Origin: Megalonaias nervosa | Lineage: Eukaryota > Mollusca > Bivalvia > Unionida > Unionidae | NCBI GenBank assembly: GCA_016617855.1 | Contig: JAECUM010006807.1 | Span: 42,499 to 106,498 of the forward strand | Direction: 5' to 3' | Length of the DNA: 64,000 bases | Shown here: in pieces, positions 23,427 to 33,148 of the stretch | How positions within the stretch are numbered: the stretch's first letter is position 1 | Layout of the letters: the number at the start of each line of letters is the position of its first letter | Position numbers and translations under genes: made by a program | Notes under the pieces: generated by a model | Told to the model about the DNA's origin: nothing | Seen by the model: the letters and a program-made list of their open reading frames with translations, nothing else | The model's database searches: none

Positions 23427-23930
23427 ATGAATTTATATTGCGTTCGATGCAGAGCGCATACGTCAACCACTGGATTGACAACGATAACAACTAAAAATAA
23501 AAGACGTGTAATTACAGGTAAATTTGTAAAATGTGGCACACAAAAATATAAATTTATCTCCCTGACTAAGTCTGGTGGAGATATAGCCTCTTCATTATGG
23601 AAATTGCCAGGAGCTCCATGGGCTAAATACCCCGGTGAGAAACATCTTCTTGGATATAATTATTGTGGTCCTGGAACTCGTCTCGATATCCGACTTGATG
23701 ATCAAGATCAACCAAGATCAGGAGAGTATCCAATAAATAAGACTGATCAAGCGTGTCATGTTCATGACGTTGCGTATAAAAGTAAAGATTTACAACAACG
23801 GCATCTTGCAGATGTAAAATTAATTCATGCCATAAATAATATAAAAGATAAATCATTTCGAGAAAGATTAGCTGCTTTTCTGATAAAAACTGGCATGAAA
23901 GGTAAAATAATGTTAGGGGCTGGTAATTAA
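23427..23930 (+). CDS. Zinc-ribbon phospholipase A2 (parvovirus VP1-type)
   Basis: An intact 167-residue frame. Residues 1-45 form a zinc-ribbon-like unit (YCVRCRAHT and KFVKCGTQKYKF; the second Cys pair is reduced to one). Residues 60-110 hold the calcium loop (YNYCGPGTRLD) and the catalytic HD pair (CHVHDVAYK). This is the secreted-PLA2 fold found in parvovirus capsids and in many invertebrate Polintons, where it is thought to breach endosomal membranes. Here it is a stand-alone gene with the integrase 16 bases downstream, probably co-transcribed. Confidence 0.85.
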   Translation: MNLYCVRCRAHTSTTGLTTITTKNKRRVITGKFVKCGTQKYKFISLTKSGGDIASSLWKLPGAPWAKYPGEKHLLGYNYCGPGTRLDIRLDDQDQPRSGEYPINKTDQACHVHDVAYKSKDLQQRHLADVKLIHAINNIKDKSFRERLAAFLIKTGMKGKIMLGAGN

Positions 23931-23946
23931 TTATATAACTATTATA

Positions 23947-24926
23947 ATGGAATCCATTAATTATTCCCCGAAAGGATATTGGAGAGGCAAAGCAGCGATT
24001 ACTGAACTTGCTGAAGCAGCAAAAATCTCACGCTTTGTTGCTGCAGCGTGGTTAGCACGACAGGCAATATGGCAAATTTATCTACCACCACCTAAAAAAA
24101 TTCATTACGCACATTTTGATGTCAGCATCCCTAATGAAGTTCATCAAGCAGATATTTTGTTTTTACCTCATGATACTATTAAAACACGTGGACGAAAATC
24201 ACGCACATACAAATACGCATTGACTGTCGTTGACGTTGCAAGTAGATATAAAGAAGCGGAACCATTATTAGCAAAGACAGCATCTGAAGTTGCATCTGCG
24301 TTTGAACGAATTTATCAACGTGGTGGTCTACGATGGCCACAGATATTACAAGTTGATCCTGGCAAAGAATTTCTTGGTGCAGCATTATCGTTGATGAAGC
24401 GACATAACGTTAAAATCAGACGAGGACATACTGAAATTCATCGTGATCAGGCAATCGTTGAACGATTTAATCGAACACTTGCTGAGCGGTTATTTGGATA
24501 TCAATACGCAAAGGAAATATCTACTGACTTTAAGCCCGGTGAGCGATCTCGTGAATGGGTTGCAAGGTTACCAAGTGTGATATCTGCATTAAATAATGAA
24601 ATTACTCGTTCAACTTCCATGAAACCTTCTAATGCGATTACAAAAAATATATACAAATACAACGCCGTGAATCTTTCTCTCAACCAGTATTAGGTAATGT
24701 AACTGTAAGATATTTATATGAACCTGGTGAACTTGAAGGTGGTAAAAAGAGAGCAACTGATCCTATCTGGAGCGTAACTACACATACAATTTCTAGCGTG
24801 GTTAGATCCACTGGTAGACCTCCAATCTACAGACTAGATTCGACAATCCCTCAACGTGGATTTGTGCGTGAACAATTACAAGTAATTCCTAAAGACACAC
24901 AATTACCACCACATACAATTACATAA
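23947..24926 (+). pseudogene. Element 2 integrase (DDE, retroviral type)
   Basis: ATG at 23947 sits in ATTATAATGG. An N-terminal helical domain (residues 10-45) precedes the core. The catalytic residues are visible: D in VHQADILFLPHD, D in LQVDPGKEFLGA and E in DQAIVERFNRTLAERLFGYQ. One frameshift at about 24655 is followed by the C-terminal SH3-like region (RYLYEPGELEGGKK, TDPIWSVTTHTI, RPPIYRLDS) ending at 24926. No chromodomain is seen, unlike the integrases of elements 1 and 3. The end overlaps the convergent polymerase-helicase gene by about 75 bases. Confidence 0.85.
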
Positions 24927-27900
24927 CCAGAACCTCTACGTCGATTGCATTCGAGACAGGTTAGCATCACATTATCACGTATATGACCAAGATCACTATT
25001 AATTCTGTCTACGGTAAATTGTCTTGGATTATTATTCGAATATTGCTATAACATTACTACGTTACAACTTGCACAATGATTATTCTGTCGTTGTTTTAGT
25101 GTTATAATAAATTCAGTATCGATATCAAAATCACGATTATTTTTTTTGTCACATTGTTTATAACCAAATAGTTTTTTTTTCTTATGTCATTATTAACAAT
25201 TTGAACATTATTTTCTGTAAAATTTATAATAACCCTATATAATTGAGATATTCTTCTGACTCGAGATACTGCGAGATAGACTAATTTCGACCATTCGATC
25301 CGATCATCGACAATCCAGATATTTGTATCAGAAATAGTTAACCCCTGTGAAGAATGGATCGTTATAGCGTATCCTAACGTCCACGGCGATTTATCCATAC
25401 TCAATGCATTCTCAATAATGTCAACAGCAACCAAAACAATATCATTCAGTACAAGATTTTGTATCCTTGGTGGAACCGAGGTACCAGGAATCTCAACATC
25501 AATATTCTGTCGTTGAGTATCTGCTGCGCGATTATACAAAGGTACAGGTAGATCTGAAAACTTTTCTATATGTAACGTAAATAATTTCTCTTGCAGTTCA
25601 TCACGAACTATCTTTCTACTTGCAACTATCAAATCAGCGGGTCTCCATAAAGCCCAAAAATCGTTCATAGTAGTTTCTGGAATTACTCCTCGCATTATCT
25701 CACATTGTACTCTGTCTTGTTGTAGTCTGATTAATCTCTTAAATTCCTTCAGAGGTTCATCAATAGCTCTATGGTCATCATTTATTTCTTCATAATAATC
25801 TACATTATTCTTCAGCCATTCATGTGGTGACTGTCCAATAAAGGGTGGTGGTTGATCATGATCACCACACATTATTACAGCAGTATTCGTTGTTAATAAC
25901 CAATCAAGAAATGTTTTTAATATTTCTAACGACACCGTGTCTACCTCGTCCCATATAATATATTTAGATATATATTTCTCACCCATTCGTTCAGGAGTCT
26001 ATGTGTCTCCGCACCATCTAAAGAAACTATGATATGTACATGATTTTACTCCTCGTTCTTTTATTTCCCTGGCTAATTTATGTATCGGTGTCAAAACAAT
26101 TATATCTGAATTATTATTCATAAATAATTTAATCGCACGAGTTGTTTTGCCTGAACCACCAGATCCATTAAGATAAACAGTCTTATGTCTAGCCACAGGA
26201 TCGTATACAGATGGTGCAGATGACTTTGATACTTGATTATTATTTTTGTAATATATTTCCTTAATTTCAACGTCGGCAGATTCAGAATAACTAAGTATTA
26301 TTTCTTGCTTTATCCTCCATGTTCCCCATTCACCATTACCGAGTAGCGGTTTTAATAAATCCTTATATTTTTTATGTATATAAAATGAATCCGTAGCAAC
26401 TCTGACAGCGTAACAAGGAAATCTATTTATCATAGACAATAGATTTATCGAAACATAGGCGGTGAGTCGCCATCAATATAGCTCACAATCGTACCTAGTT
26501 TGGTTCCATCTGATAAATAAGCATTACTCCGATTTATAAATGTGTTTTTTTCCGTTATATCAGTGATTATAAAATCTAGTTCAGCATCGTCCATAATCAA
26601 TCTTGTAATGTGTCGTTTATAATCGTATGAACTACCTTGAGTAAACTTACCGATTATCTTTTTACCAAGATCTTTTGCAAGTTTTTCATCATGTTCGTCC
26701 CTGCATTTACGTATATTATTAGTAATTTTAATGATGGCATCTTCGCCAAGATCAGGAATTTTTTTCCTGGCATCATCGACATTAAATCTATCCGGTTCTG
26801 GTAACCAAATTTGCTTCTGTGGACTATAAGATATAATTGCTTCATTTACTCTCAACGATATTAAAATTCCAGCATCAAGCATACATCGTAATAGTACTAT
26901 TGGAACCTAACATTTTTCTGAAAAATGTCTTCCAAACCAAACATAAGCAATAGGATAGAGATCTTTTGTGAACTCGAATGATTCTATATAGGCAAATCCG
27001 GTTAAGTCAAAATGTGGTAAGGGTCCGTTTATCGCAACTCTGGTCATCTCATGTGATGGATGTCCAAATCTCTTAAAGTATTTAGAACATTCTCCATATC
27101 CAAGAAAACTCCCAGGATAACATGCTACCATATCAATTGAGATAACGTCACTCTAGTCGTATTTAGTATTCCATAATCCACCGTGCCCATATTCTATACA
27201 ACTTTTCTGGACATCTTCAAGAAATTCCGATCGTGTCGGTTTCCATGAATTTTTCTCCTGAGCAAAATGTGCAGCAACCGATCTTACGGTAAAACAATTA
27301 TTCAGTAATTGTCTAACTTTGACATCGTCAAAAGTATATTTCAGCGCAAGATTTCTCATTTCTTCATGAAGAGATTCTGTACGATAAATATCACCATTAG
27401 GCCGTACAAACTGATCATGATAATCATATTCCGAACTCTGAAACAGCCACACAGATACAGGGTCAATTTTACTGATATTTCTGATAGCATCAAATACATG
27501 ACCATTATAAAATTTAACCATTCTGTCTCGTGGAAATATTGTTACAGCATTAGTCCATGCATGTGCATTATGATCAATGATATCTGTCGAAGCTCCTCTG
27601 GATTTATATTTTGATTTATACAAAATCTCTCCTGTGAATGTCTTAACTGTTATTGGAAATTTCAATAGCTTTCCCAGCTCAGCAACATCTTTAATAGATG
27701 TTCCAATATCTTTAACTGTTTCTGCCCATGTATTTATTTTTTTACGTCGTAAATCCGTTAAGCCATTACCACGTATCGCATGTGTAAAATGTTCTGTAAC
27801 TAGTTCAGCTACACAGTTTATTCTCGACAGTCTCATCGGTTTGAGATCCGCAACGTTAGGTTTATCATTCAGCGGATATATTGCATAGACAACAGCAGTC

Positions 27901-28335
27901 ACAGGGTACTTCCGTTCATAATACGGTTTATCAATGCCAGTCAGTATTCCAAGTTCGGATTTATTATTTAAGAGAACAATATTATTTCCCGACTGTACAT
28001 GGACTGGATCACGCTTATCACGAATAATCCAAATATCGTCATCTGTCCTTACAATAAATTTTATCAAAAATAAAATATTTTTGATTATCAAGGTAGTTAA
28101 TAATTACTTTTCCTCGTTTGTCATTCATCACATTAACAGTATTTCCGATTCTGAATGTTGACCACACATGAGCAGCACCATCGTCACGAAATTCCTTTTT
28201 GGCTTCACGGATACGTTTAGTTATATCTTTATTCGTTCAAGCTAGATCTTGCATCGAAACACTAAATTTATATTCTGGTAGTCTGTCAAGATCAAATCTA
28301 GGTCTATAAGGTTCAACTTCGGATAATTCCTCCAT
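24851..28335 (-). pseudogene. Family B DNA polymerase - SF1 helicase - HNH nuclease fusion
   Basis: One reading path of about 1,120 codons starts at ATG 28335 (MEELSEVEPYRPRF). The polymerase is shown by motif A (VISIDMVACYPGSFLGYGE, about 27130), a motif B-like K-x6-IIGKFTQGSS (about 26640) and motif C (YAVRVATDSFYI, about 26400). A Pif1/RecD-like SF1 helicase follows: Walker A VYLNGSGGSGKTTRA, Walker B YIIWDEVDTVS, motif III IMCGDHDQPPPF, motif V AITIHSSQGLTI and motif VI LAVSRVRR. The end, after a frameshift in an A8 run at about 25165, has GYKQCDKKN, HCASCN, QFTVDRINSDLGHIRDNVML and CLECN, a zinc-bound HNH nuclease. Stops lie at about 28240, 27156, 26907, 25998 and 25034, with frameshifts at about 28070, 26445 and 25165. 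Separate genes are possible, but no start codons or gaps separate the domains. Confidence 0.8.
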
Positions 28336-28382
28336 TATTATAATTAAGACAAATATTTAAATTGAATTTTAGTATATATATA

Positions 28383-28628
28383 ATGATTCAAACATGGAAT
28401 AAGTGCGTTAGGCTTAAACTTGGACATATCTCTCATTGTGATAAACCATGTGTAAACGAATACTGCGGAAATTACATGCAGAGCATCAAACATGGAACTG
28501 CAGGACCAAAAACATGTGTTCAGTGTGGTATTGGAGTCAGAGGAAAAACTCAGTTATGTGTAAAATGCGGCGGTAAAAAATATAGAGAACTGAAACGTTT
28601 TTATGACAAAAAAAAAATAATATCTTGA
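28383..28628 (+). CDS. Small cysteine-rich zinc-binding protein
   Basis: An intact 81-residue frame from ATG 28383 (in TATATATAATG) starts MIQTWNKCVRLKLGHISHC. It holds CDKPCVNEYC and a C-terminal zinc ribbon, CVQCGIGVRGKTQLCVKCG. Its start is 47 bases from the divergent polymerase start. I recognise the arrangement from other invertebrate Polinton-like elements, but no function is known; DNA binding or transcription control is likely. Confidence 0.65.
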   Translation: MIQTWNKCVRLKLGHISHCDKPCVNEYCGNYMQSIKHGTAGPKTCVQCGIGVRGKTQLCVKCGGKKYRELKRFYDKKKIIS

Positions 28629-28718
28629 CATTGTCAGGTAAATCCCCTATAAGAACCGCAATGGATTATCTGCCCAGATTTCAAAATAATGATTTAAACA
28701 AATAATTTTAATATATAA

Positions 28719-29222
28719 ATGGACCAAACTGAGTTTGTGAAGCATCCAATAATCATTAATTATGAAGCATCTCGTGATGGTGTAATTAGGCCCTGTCGAT
28801 TAAAGAAACCAGTCGGTAGTGTTGATAAATTTGGTCATCTTAGATTTAATACCAATGGAAATAAAAATTATATCTCACATAGGTTCGTGTTCGAGTGTTA
28901 TTTTGGAATCATTAAAGATGGACTCGTAATAGATCACATTGATGGAAATCCCAAAAATAACTCGCTTAATAACCTGCAAGCCATTATGCCGAGTCAGAAT
29001 TCTACACGCGGAAATACACGAAGGTGTAAAATATTCGGACAGAGAGCTATTAAAGCCATAAATGCAGAGACTGGTGAAGAAATTGTGTTTAAATCAATTA
29101 ATTCTGCTGGTAAATATTTTGGTATACATCCACAATCGGTACAACTTGTCGCAAATAAAACATACAAATTTGCATTTTCAATAAAATACAACCAGCAGAT
29201 AATATTTGAATACGTCAAATAA
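28719..29222 (+). CDS. HNH-NUMOD homing-type endonuclease
   Basis: An intact 167-residue protein. Residues 45-95 form the HNH core (SHRFVFECYF, VIDHIDGNPKNNSLNNLQAI). Residues 110-160 form a NUMOD1-type DNA-binding helix unit (AINAETGEEIVFKSINSAGK). An N-terminal NUMOD4-like stretch (NYEASRDGVIRP) precedes them. Such enzymes nick or cut DNA and are common in phages and giant viruses. It is related to the gene at 59341-60163 of element 3 and to a remnant at 53610. It lies next to the polymerase gene, as in element 3. Confidence 0.85.
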   Translation: MDQTEFVKHPIIINYEASRDGVIRPCRLKKPVGSVDKFGHLRFNTNGNKNYISHRFVFECYFGIIKDGLVIDHIDGNPKNNSLNNLQAIMPSQNSTRGNTRRCKIFGQRAIKAINAETGEEIVFKSINSAGKYFGIHPQSVQLVANKTYKFAFSIKYNQQIIFEYVK

Positions 29223-29272
29223 CTCTGTACTCAAACAATAAATAAATATTTTTACTGTATATATTTCGACTG

Positions 29273-29710
29273 TCAACTTTGCCAAGGCTTTTGTTTAGCC
29301 ACAACTACAGTTATGGGTCCATCTTCACCGTCGCTGCTCTCACTATCACTTTTGACAGAATCAAATAACATAATCTTTCTCAACTGCATTACACGATTGT
29401 CCACAATCTTCTTTTTCTCGTATTCACGAGATAGTTCGGATCTGATATTTTCGATTGAACGTGCAAGAGGCGCAAATAGCTTTACCTGTTTGTCATTTAC
29501 CATTGCCAAGGATTCTAACATAGACTGATAGATTAATTTTACGAATTTATAATTGGATGGTAATGTGTATTTATTTTCAAATTTTCGTTGTTTTAATATT
29601 TCATAATCGCATAATATTTTCCCAGGATCGAGATTATCAGGGAGATTTATTCCGTTATATTTTAGTTTTTTAATAGCAGAAATAATATCATTAATGTTTT
29701 CTTGGTTCAT
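29273..29710 (-). CDS. Element 2 hypothetical protein with acidic tail
   Basis: From ATG 29710 (MNQENINDIISAIKKLKYNG) a 145-residue frame ends at 29273. It is helical and charged in the middle (ENIRSELSREYEKKKIVDNR) and has a serine/aspartate/glutamate-rich tail (DSESSDGEDGP). I do not recognise it. It is the last gene before the non-coding middle of the element. Confidence 0.6.
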   Translation of the reverse strand: MNQENINDIISAIKKLKYNGINLPDNLDPGKILCDYEILKQRKFENKYTLPSNYKFVKLIYQSMLESLAMVNDKQVKLFAPLARSIENIRSELSREYEKKKIVDNRVMQLRKIMLFDSVKSDSESSDGEDGPITVVVAKQKPWQS

Positions 29711-29779
29711 GATATATATAAATATTTCTTTTAAATAAAAAATATTTACAAAAGTAGTAGTCCCCCTTGGGGGACTGTT

Positions 29780-30075
29780 TTTGTGGACGGTACAAACATA
29801 TAATGTATGGTTATGAAATATATACAAATGGTTTATGATTTTGATTTGATTGTGGACGGCACAAACATATATTGTATGGTTATGAAATATATACAAATGG
29901 TTTATGATTTTGATTTGATTGTGGACGGCACAAACATAAACTTATCCTAATGAACATATGATTGTATGAATATGAATATATACAAATGGTTTATGATTTT
30001 GATTTGATTGTGGACGGCACAAACATAAACTTATCCTAATGAACATATGATTGTATGAATATGAATATATACAAT
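29780..30075. repeat. Minisatellite in the middle of element 2
   Basis: Four tandem units begin TGTGGACGGCACAAACATA and end ATGGTTTATGATTTTGATTT. Units one and two are about 69 bases; units three and four carry an extra CTTATCCTAATGAACATATG. Minus-strand frames crossing it are repeat artefacts. Confidence 0.85.
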
Positions 30076-30082
30076 GGTGATG

Positions 30083-30238
30083 ACGGGGGAATCTTGTCTA
30101 CGTCCAACAGATTTTGTACACTCTCCCCCCCCCATACAAAACCCCGGGGAGTGTAAAAAGTACACCCACCACAAGGGTGTATGATATGAGAGTGTATTTT
30201 GTCTGTTGTGGATTTCGAGGAAATTCTCCGGGTTCCCC
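30083..30238. repeat. GC-rich nested palindrome in the middle of element 2
   Basis: An imperfect inverted repeat runs from GGGGGAATC to GGTTCCCCC. Inside are TACACTCTC/GAGAGTGTA arms, a C10 tract facing CCCCGGGGAGTGT, and a small TACACCC-GGGTGTA hairpin. It stands out from the AT-rich surroundings. Cruciform formation, an origin or a fixed insertion are all possible. Confidence 0.7.
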
Positions 30239-30282
30239 CAATTAATAGCATCAGTCGCCAAATGCAAGATAATATATCTTTA

Positions 30283-30366
30283 GCATTTTTGGAGACTCGA
30301 ACACGCGAAAGTCTGCAGAACTTCGATCTACGTCCAACCGCCTTACCACTTCGGCCACCGCTCTCT
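30283..30366 (-). repeat. tRNA-like sequence inside element 2
   Basis: The minus strand reads GAGAGCGGTGGCCGAAGTGG followed by TAAGGCGG and, 40 bases on, GTGTTCGAGTCTCC, which match A and B boxes in a Ser/Leu-tRNA-like spacing. The T and acceptor stems do not pair well, so it is a tRNA relic or mimic rather than a functional gene. Confidence 0.45.
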
Positions 30367-31082
30367 TATCAATAATACAGTTAAATTTAAGTATATAAAA
30401 TATTTGCGCTGTCTCACAAGACTTGTATTACTAATAGAATGTAGAACTGTAGCGTGAATTTACTTCAATTTTTCAAAATTCATAAAATAATCGCAGATTA
30501 CATTTTCTGTATGAGTTATCGTTCGTTAAGGTCAAAATACATGTGTTAGAGCTAAAAATAACTCTACGTACTTGGTATATAAAACTGACGTGAATTTAAG
30601 GTTATCAGAGTTAAAAGATGCACCAATATCCCTCTCTGTTACAAATTGATGTCTTACTAACAACTAATTGCTAACGGAGAACAAATAAATCACTAAATAA
30701 TTAACGAAAACAAGATATATTCCTTGTCTGTAAATCGAACGTAGTAGTAAGGGAAATAATCGTTTAATTTACTTTGCTGAGAGAGATAACAGAGTTATCT
30801 CGCTTTATTACATGTGCAATAAGAATTGAACCCGCCAAAACATATTTATCAAATTAACGTTATTTAAGAAAAAAAAAGATCTTATAATATATTTCTGAAA
30901 AAAATTAAATTTTACTTATTTTTCTGATTTATCGAGGGTAAAAAACCAAGCACATTTTATGTTTTTCTGTCAAATTTTTGATTTTTTGAGGGCAAAAAAC
31001 CCCAGCACATTTTATGTTTTTTAATAATTTTATGAATTATAGTACCTATTTACCCATCTGATTATTTTTTTCCCCTGATTAT
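30367..31082. other. Gene-free middle of element 2
   Basis: AT-rich. It holds a perfect small hairpin (GAGATAACAGAGTTATCTC, about 30783) and two direct copies of a sequence ending AGCACATTTTATGTTTTT (about 30940 and 31005). No protein frame is seen. Confidence 0.55.
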
Positions 31083-32511
31083 TTACTCAGACGTTCTACG
31101 AGCGTATACAAATTAATATTAAGCGATTCTCCTCGTAGATCCAAAATGTATCCTGTCTGGTCAGTAAGTTTGAAATTTATTCTCGACAATAACGGATTAT
31201 GTACACGTAGATAAACTGGATTAATTGGTTCAGATACAATTAACCACCCGGGAGACACTTGAGAGCTAAATGTATATAATATATATCCTTGCTTCGCAGA
31301 GGCGCTAGCCGCACTTTTCTCAAGGTCTATTTGATAGGTGCCATCAATTACGTCACATAATAGATTGACTGCGATCGTTGATGTTATATTAATAATGCCA
31401 GGCGATATATGACGGCCTCCACCGTGTGGATCATTATCATGTTTAAGAATAGCTGATAGTGGGGCTATTTTTTTCCATGATGCAAGTATTTTAGGGAAAT
31501 ATTCTTCAATGAGATCAGTTAATGATTTTTTTCAGTTCAGTAGGATCTAAATACCGTATTATAAATGTTGGTAAATCTTTTTCTGCTACATTATGATATT
31601 TAAGAAATAATTGCTTAGGTTTTGGTTCTGTAAAAGAACGTCTATCAAGGTTGGTTGCAACGTCTATAATACTTCGATTAGCGATGTATAAATCAAATAA
31701 GATTCTATTTAAATGTTTTATTAACTCGATTATCTGATTTTTTACATCATCGTTATAATGTTGTGATAATGAAATAAATAATTTTTTAAAATCATAAAGC
31801 GTTTTATTGTATTCAGGTTTAAGTTCCGTTACAAATTCTACAAAGAATTCTATATTAACTTGCTGTATAGATTCCCCCGCCTTCCAATGTATTCCAAAAA
31901 TAAATGCTGATCTATTCATTTTGGGAATCCTTTGTCCATCAAAATCAGTAAAGTAATATTCATTATTGCTTGGATCAATGTCATATATTATATGAGTCCA
32001 TGGATACTTATCATGATATCCTGGACGTTTAATGATTTTTTTTTTCTACCGTGAGAAATTCATTCTTGGTTGGCTCTACAATTCCATTATAAACCGGTTC
32101 AACATCAGGCCATCCTAACACAGATCTGATGCAACTTTGATAAATATCTACGAGATAATCAGGGGAATTTATTTCAATCGCCGCTGATAATGTTGGTTCG
32201 TAAATAGTAATTGCTATTTTAGATTCTTTTCCTGTAATAGATTTAATTCTGCGTTGGAACTCATCATTAATCCGTTCTATTTGATAACTGCCCGTTGAAA
32301 TTCCAACAACTTGCCAATCAGGACTACCATCAGGTTTATTCTTATTCGCAAATACAAGTGAATTATTTGCTGGTAGTCCACCAAATGGTTTTGACCTGAC
32401 ATTTGGCCAGCTATAATAAACTCTCAATTGTGCTAATGCTATTTCACTTGCTGGAATTGCAGTTGGAAAGTTAACGCTAAATTCAGGATTGGTCGAACTT
32501 AATGATATCAT
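31083..32511 (-). pseudogene. Fibre-like virion protein (two homopolymer frameshifts)
   Basis: Start ATG 32511: MISLSSTNPEFSVNFPTAIP, then LRVYYSWPNVR, SGSPDW-like and YQIERINDEFQRRI. This is the N-terminal pattern of Polinton fibre/head proteins. The frame breaks in an A-run at about 32035, continues through YPWTHIIYDIDPSN to 31515, breaks in another A-run, and ends with FKLTDQTGYILDLRGESLNI and LYTLVERLSK at 31083. The last part (lxDxxGxxldlxGExhxhxLxh) is the typical C-terminus of these proteins. Total about 475 residues. It is homologous to the remnant at 49173-49551. Both breaks have the context AAAAAAATCATTAA and both are repaired by dropping one base. Confidence 0.75.
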
Positions 32512-32635
32512 AGTAGTTTTTGACGGCGTTGTATTAGTGACGATCTTCTGTAATAGTTCAACGTCGACATTATTTAAAATACTCCGTTATTTAATATAAC
32601 GCAATCTCAATAGACTCTGTCTCTAAATTCAACTT

Positions 32636-33127
32636 TCAGTTAGTTACTTTATCAATAAAATCGCTATCGATTATAAATGCTTCATCGTACGTTTTCATTA
32701 TCGTTGCGAACTCGTCATCAGATATTTTACCATCGCTGAGATACGCAGAAAGATATGATGGTAGTTTAGAATAAGATGTTGTTGCTGTGTGTAGTTTTTT
32801 TATGTACTCGCTTAATTTATCATTTGTACACGTAGATATTTTCTTAGCGATAATACTGAGAATGCCTGCGCATGTTGTTGCCGTTGAAACGACAATTGTT
32901 GCAACTGCAGGTGCTGTCATTGTTATTGTTGATAATAATAATTCGGTTCCAGCAACAACAGCAGAAACTGAGTAAAGGATTATATCAATAACAACCATAC
33001 GCCTGCGATATTTTTTTACTTTTATTGTATAATCGTCGATGATATTTTTTAGTTTGGTTTGACACTCACATACTTGAGCGTATCTGTGACGTTGAACGTC
33101 AATAAGTGACTCAGTCACTTGATTCAT
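32636..33127 (-). CDS. Element 2 membrane protein
   Basis: An intact 163-residue frame with start codon in TATAATG. A charged N-terminal helix (residues 5-40) is followed by two hydrophobic segments (VVIDIILYSVSAVVAGTELL and APAVATIVVSTATTCAGILS) and a C-terminal helical domain ending with SDGKISDDEFATIM. The two-helix hairpin with a helical tail occurs in a conserved protein of Polinton-like elements. A virion membrane or host-membrane role is likely, but its function is not known. Confidence 0.65.
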   Translation of the reverse strand: MNQVTESLIDVQRHRYAQVCECQTKLKNIIDDYTIKVKKYRRRMVVIDIILYSVSAVVAGTELLLSTITMTAPAVATIVVSTATTCAGILSIIAKKISTCTNDKLSEYIKKLHTATTSYSKLPSYLSAYLSDGKISDDEFATIMKTYDEAFIIDSDFIDKVTN

Positions 33128-33148
33128 TATACTAACAACGTCATTTAA

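Noticed and set aside
30031..30267. Minus-strand frames in the middle of element 2
   Set aside because: They cross the palindrome and minisatellite and have no motif.
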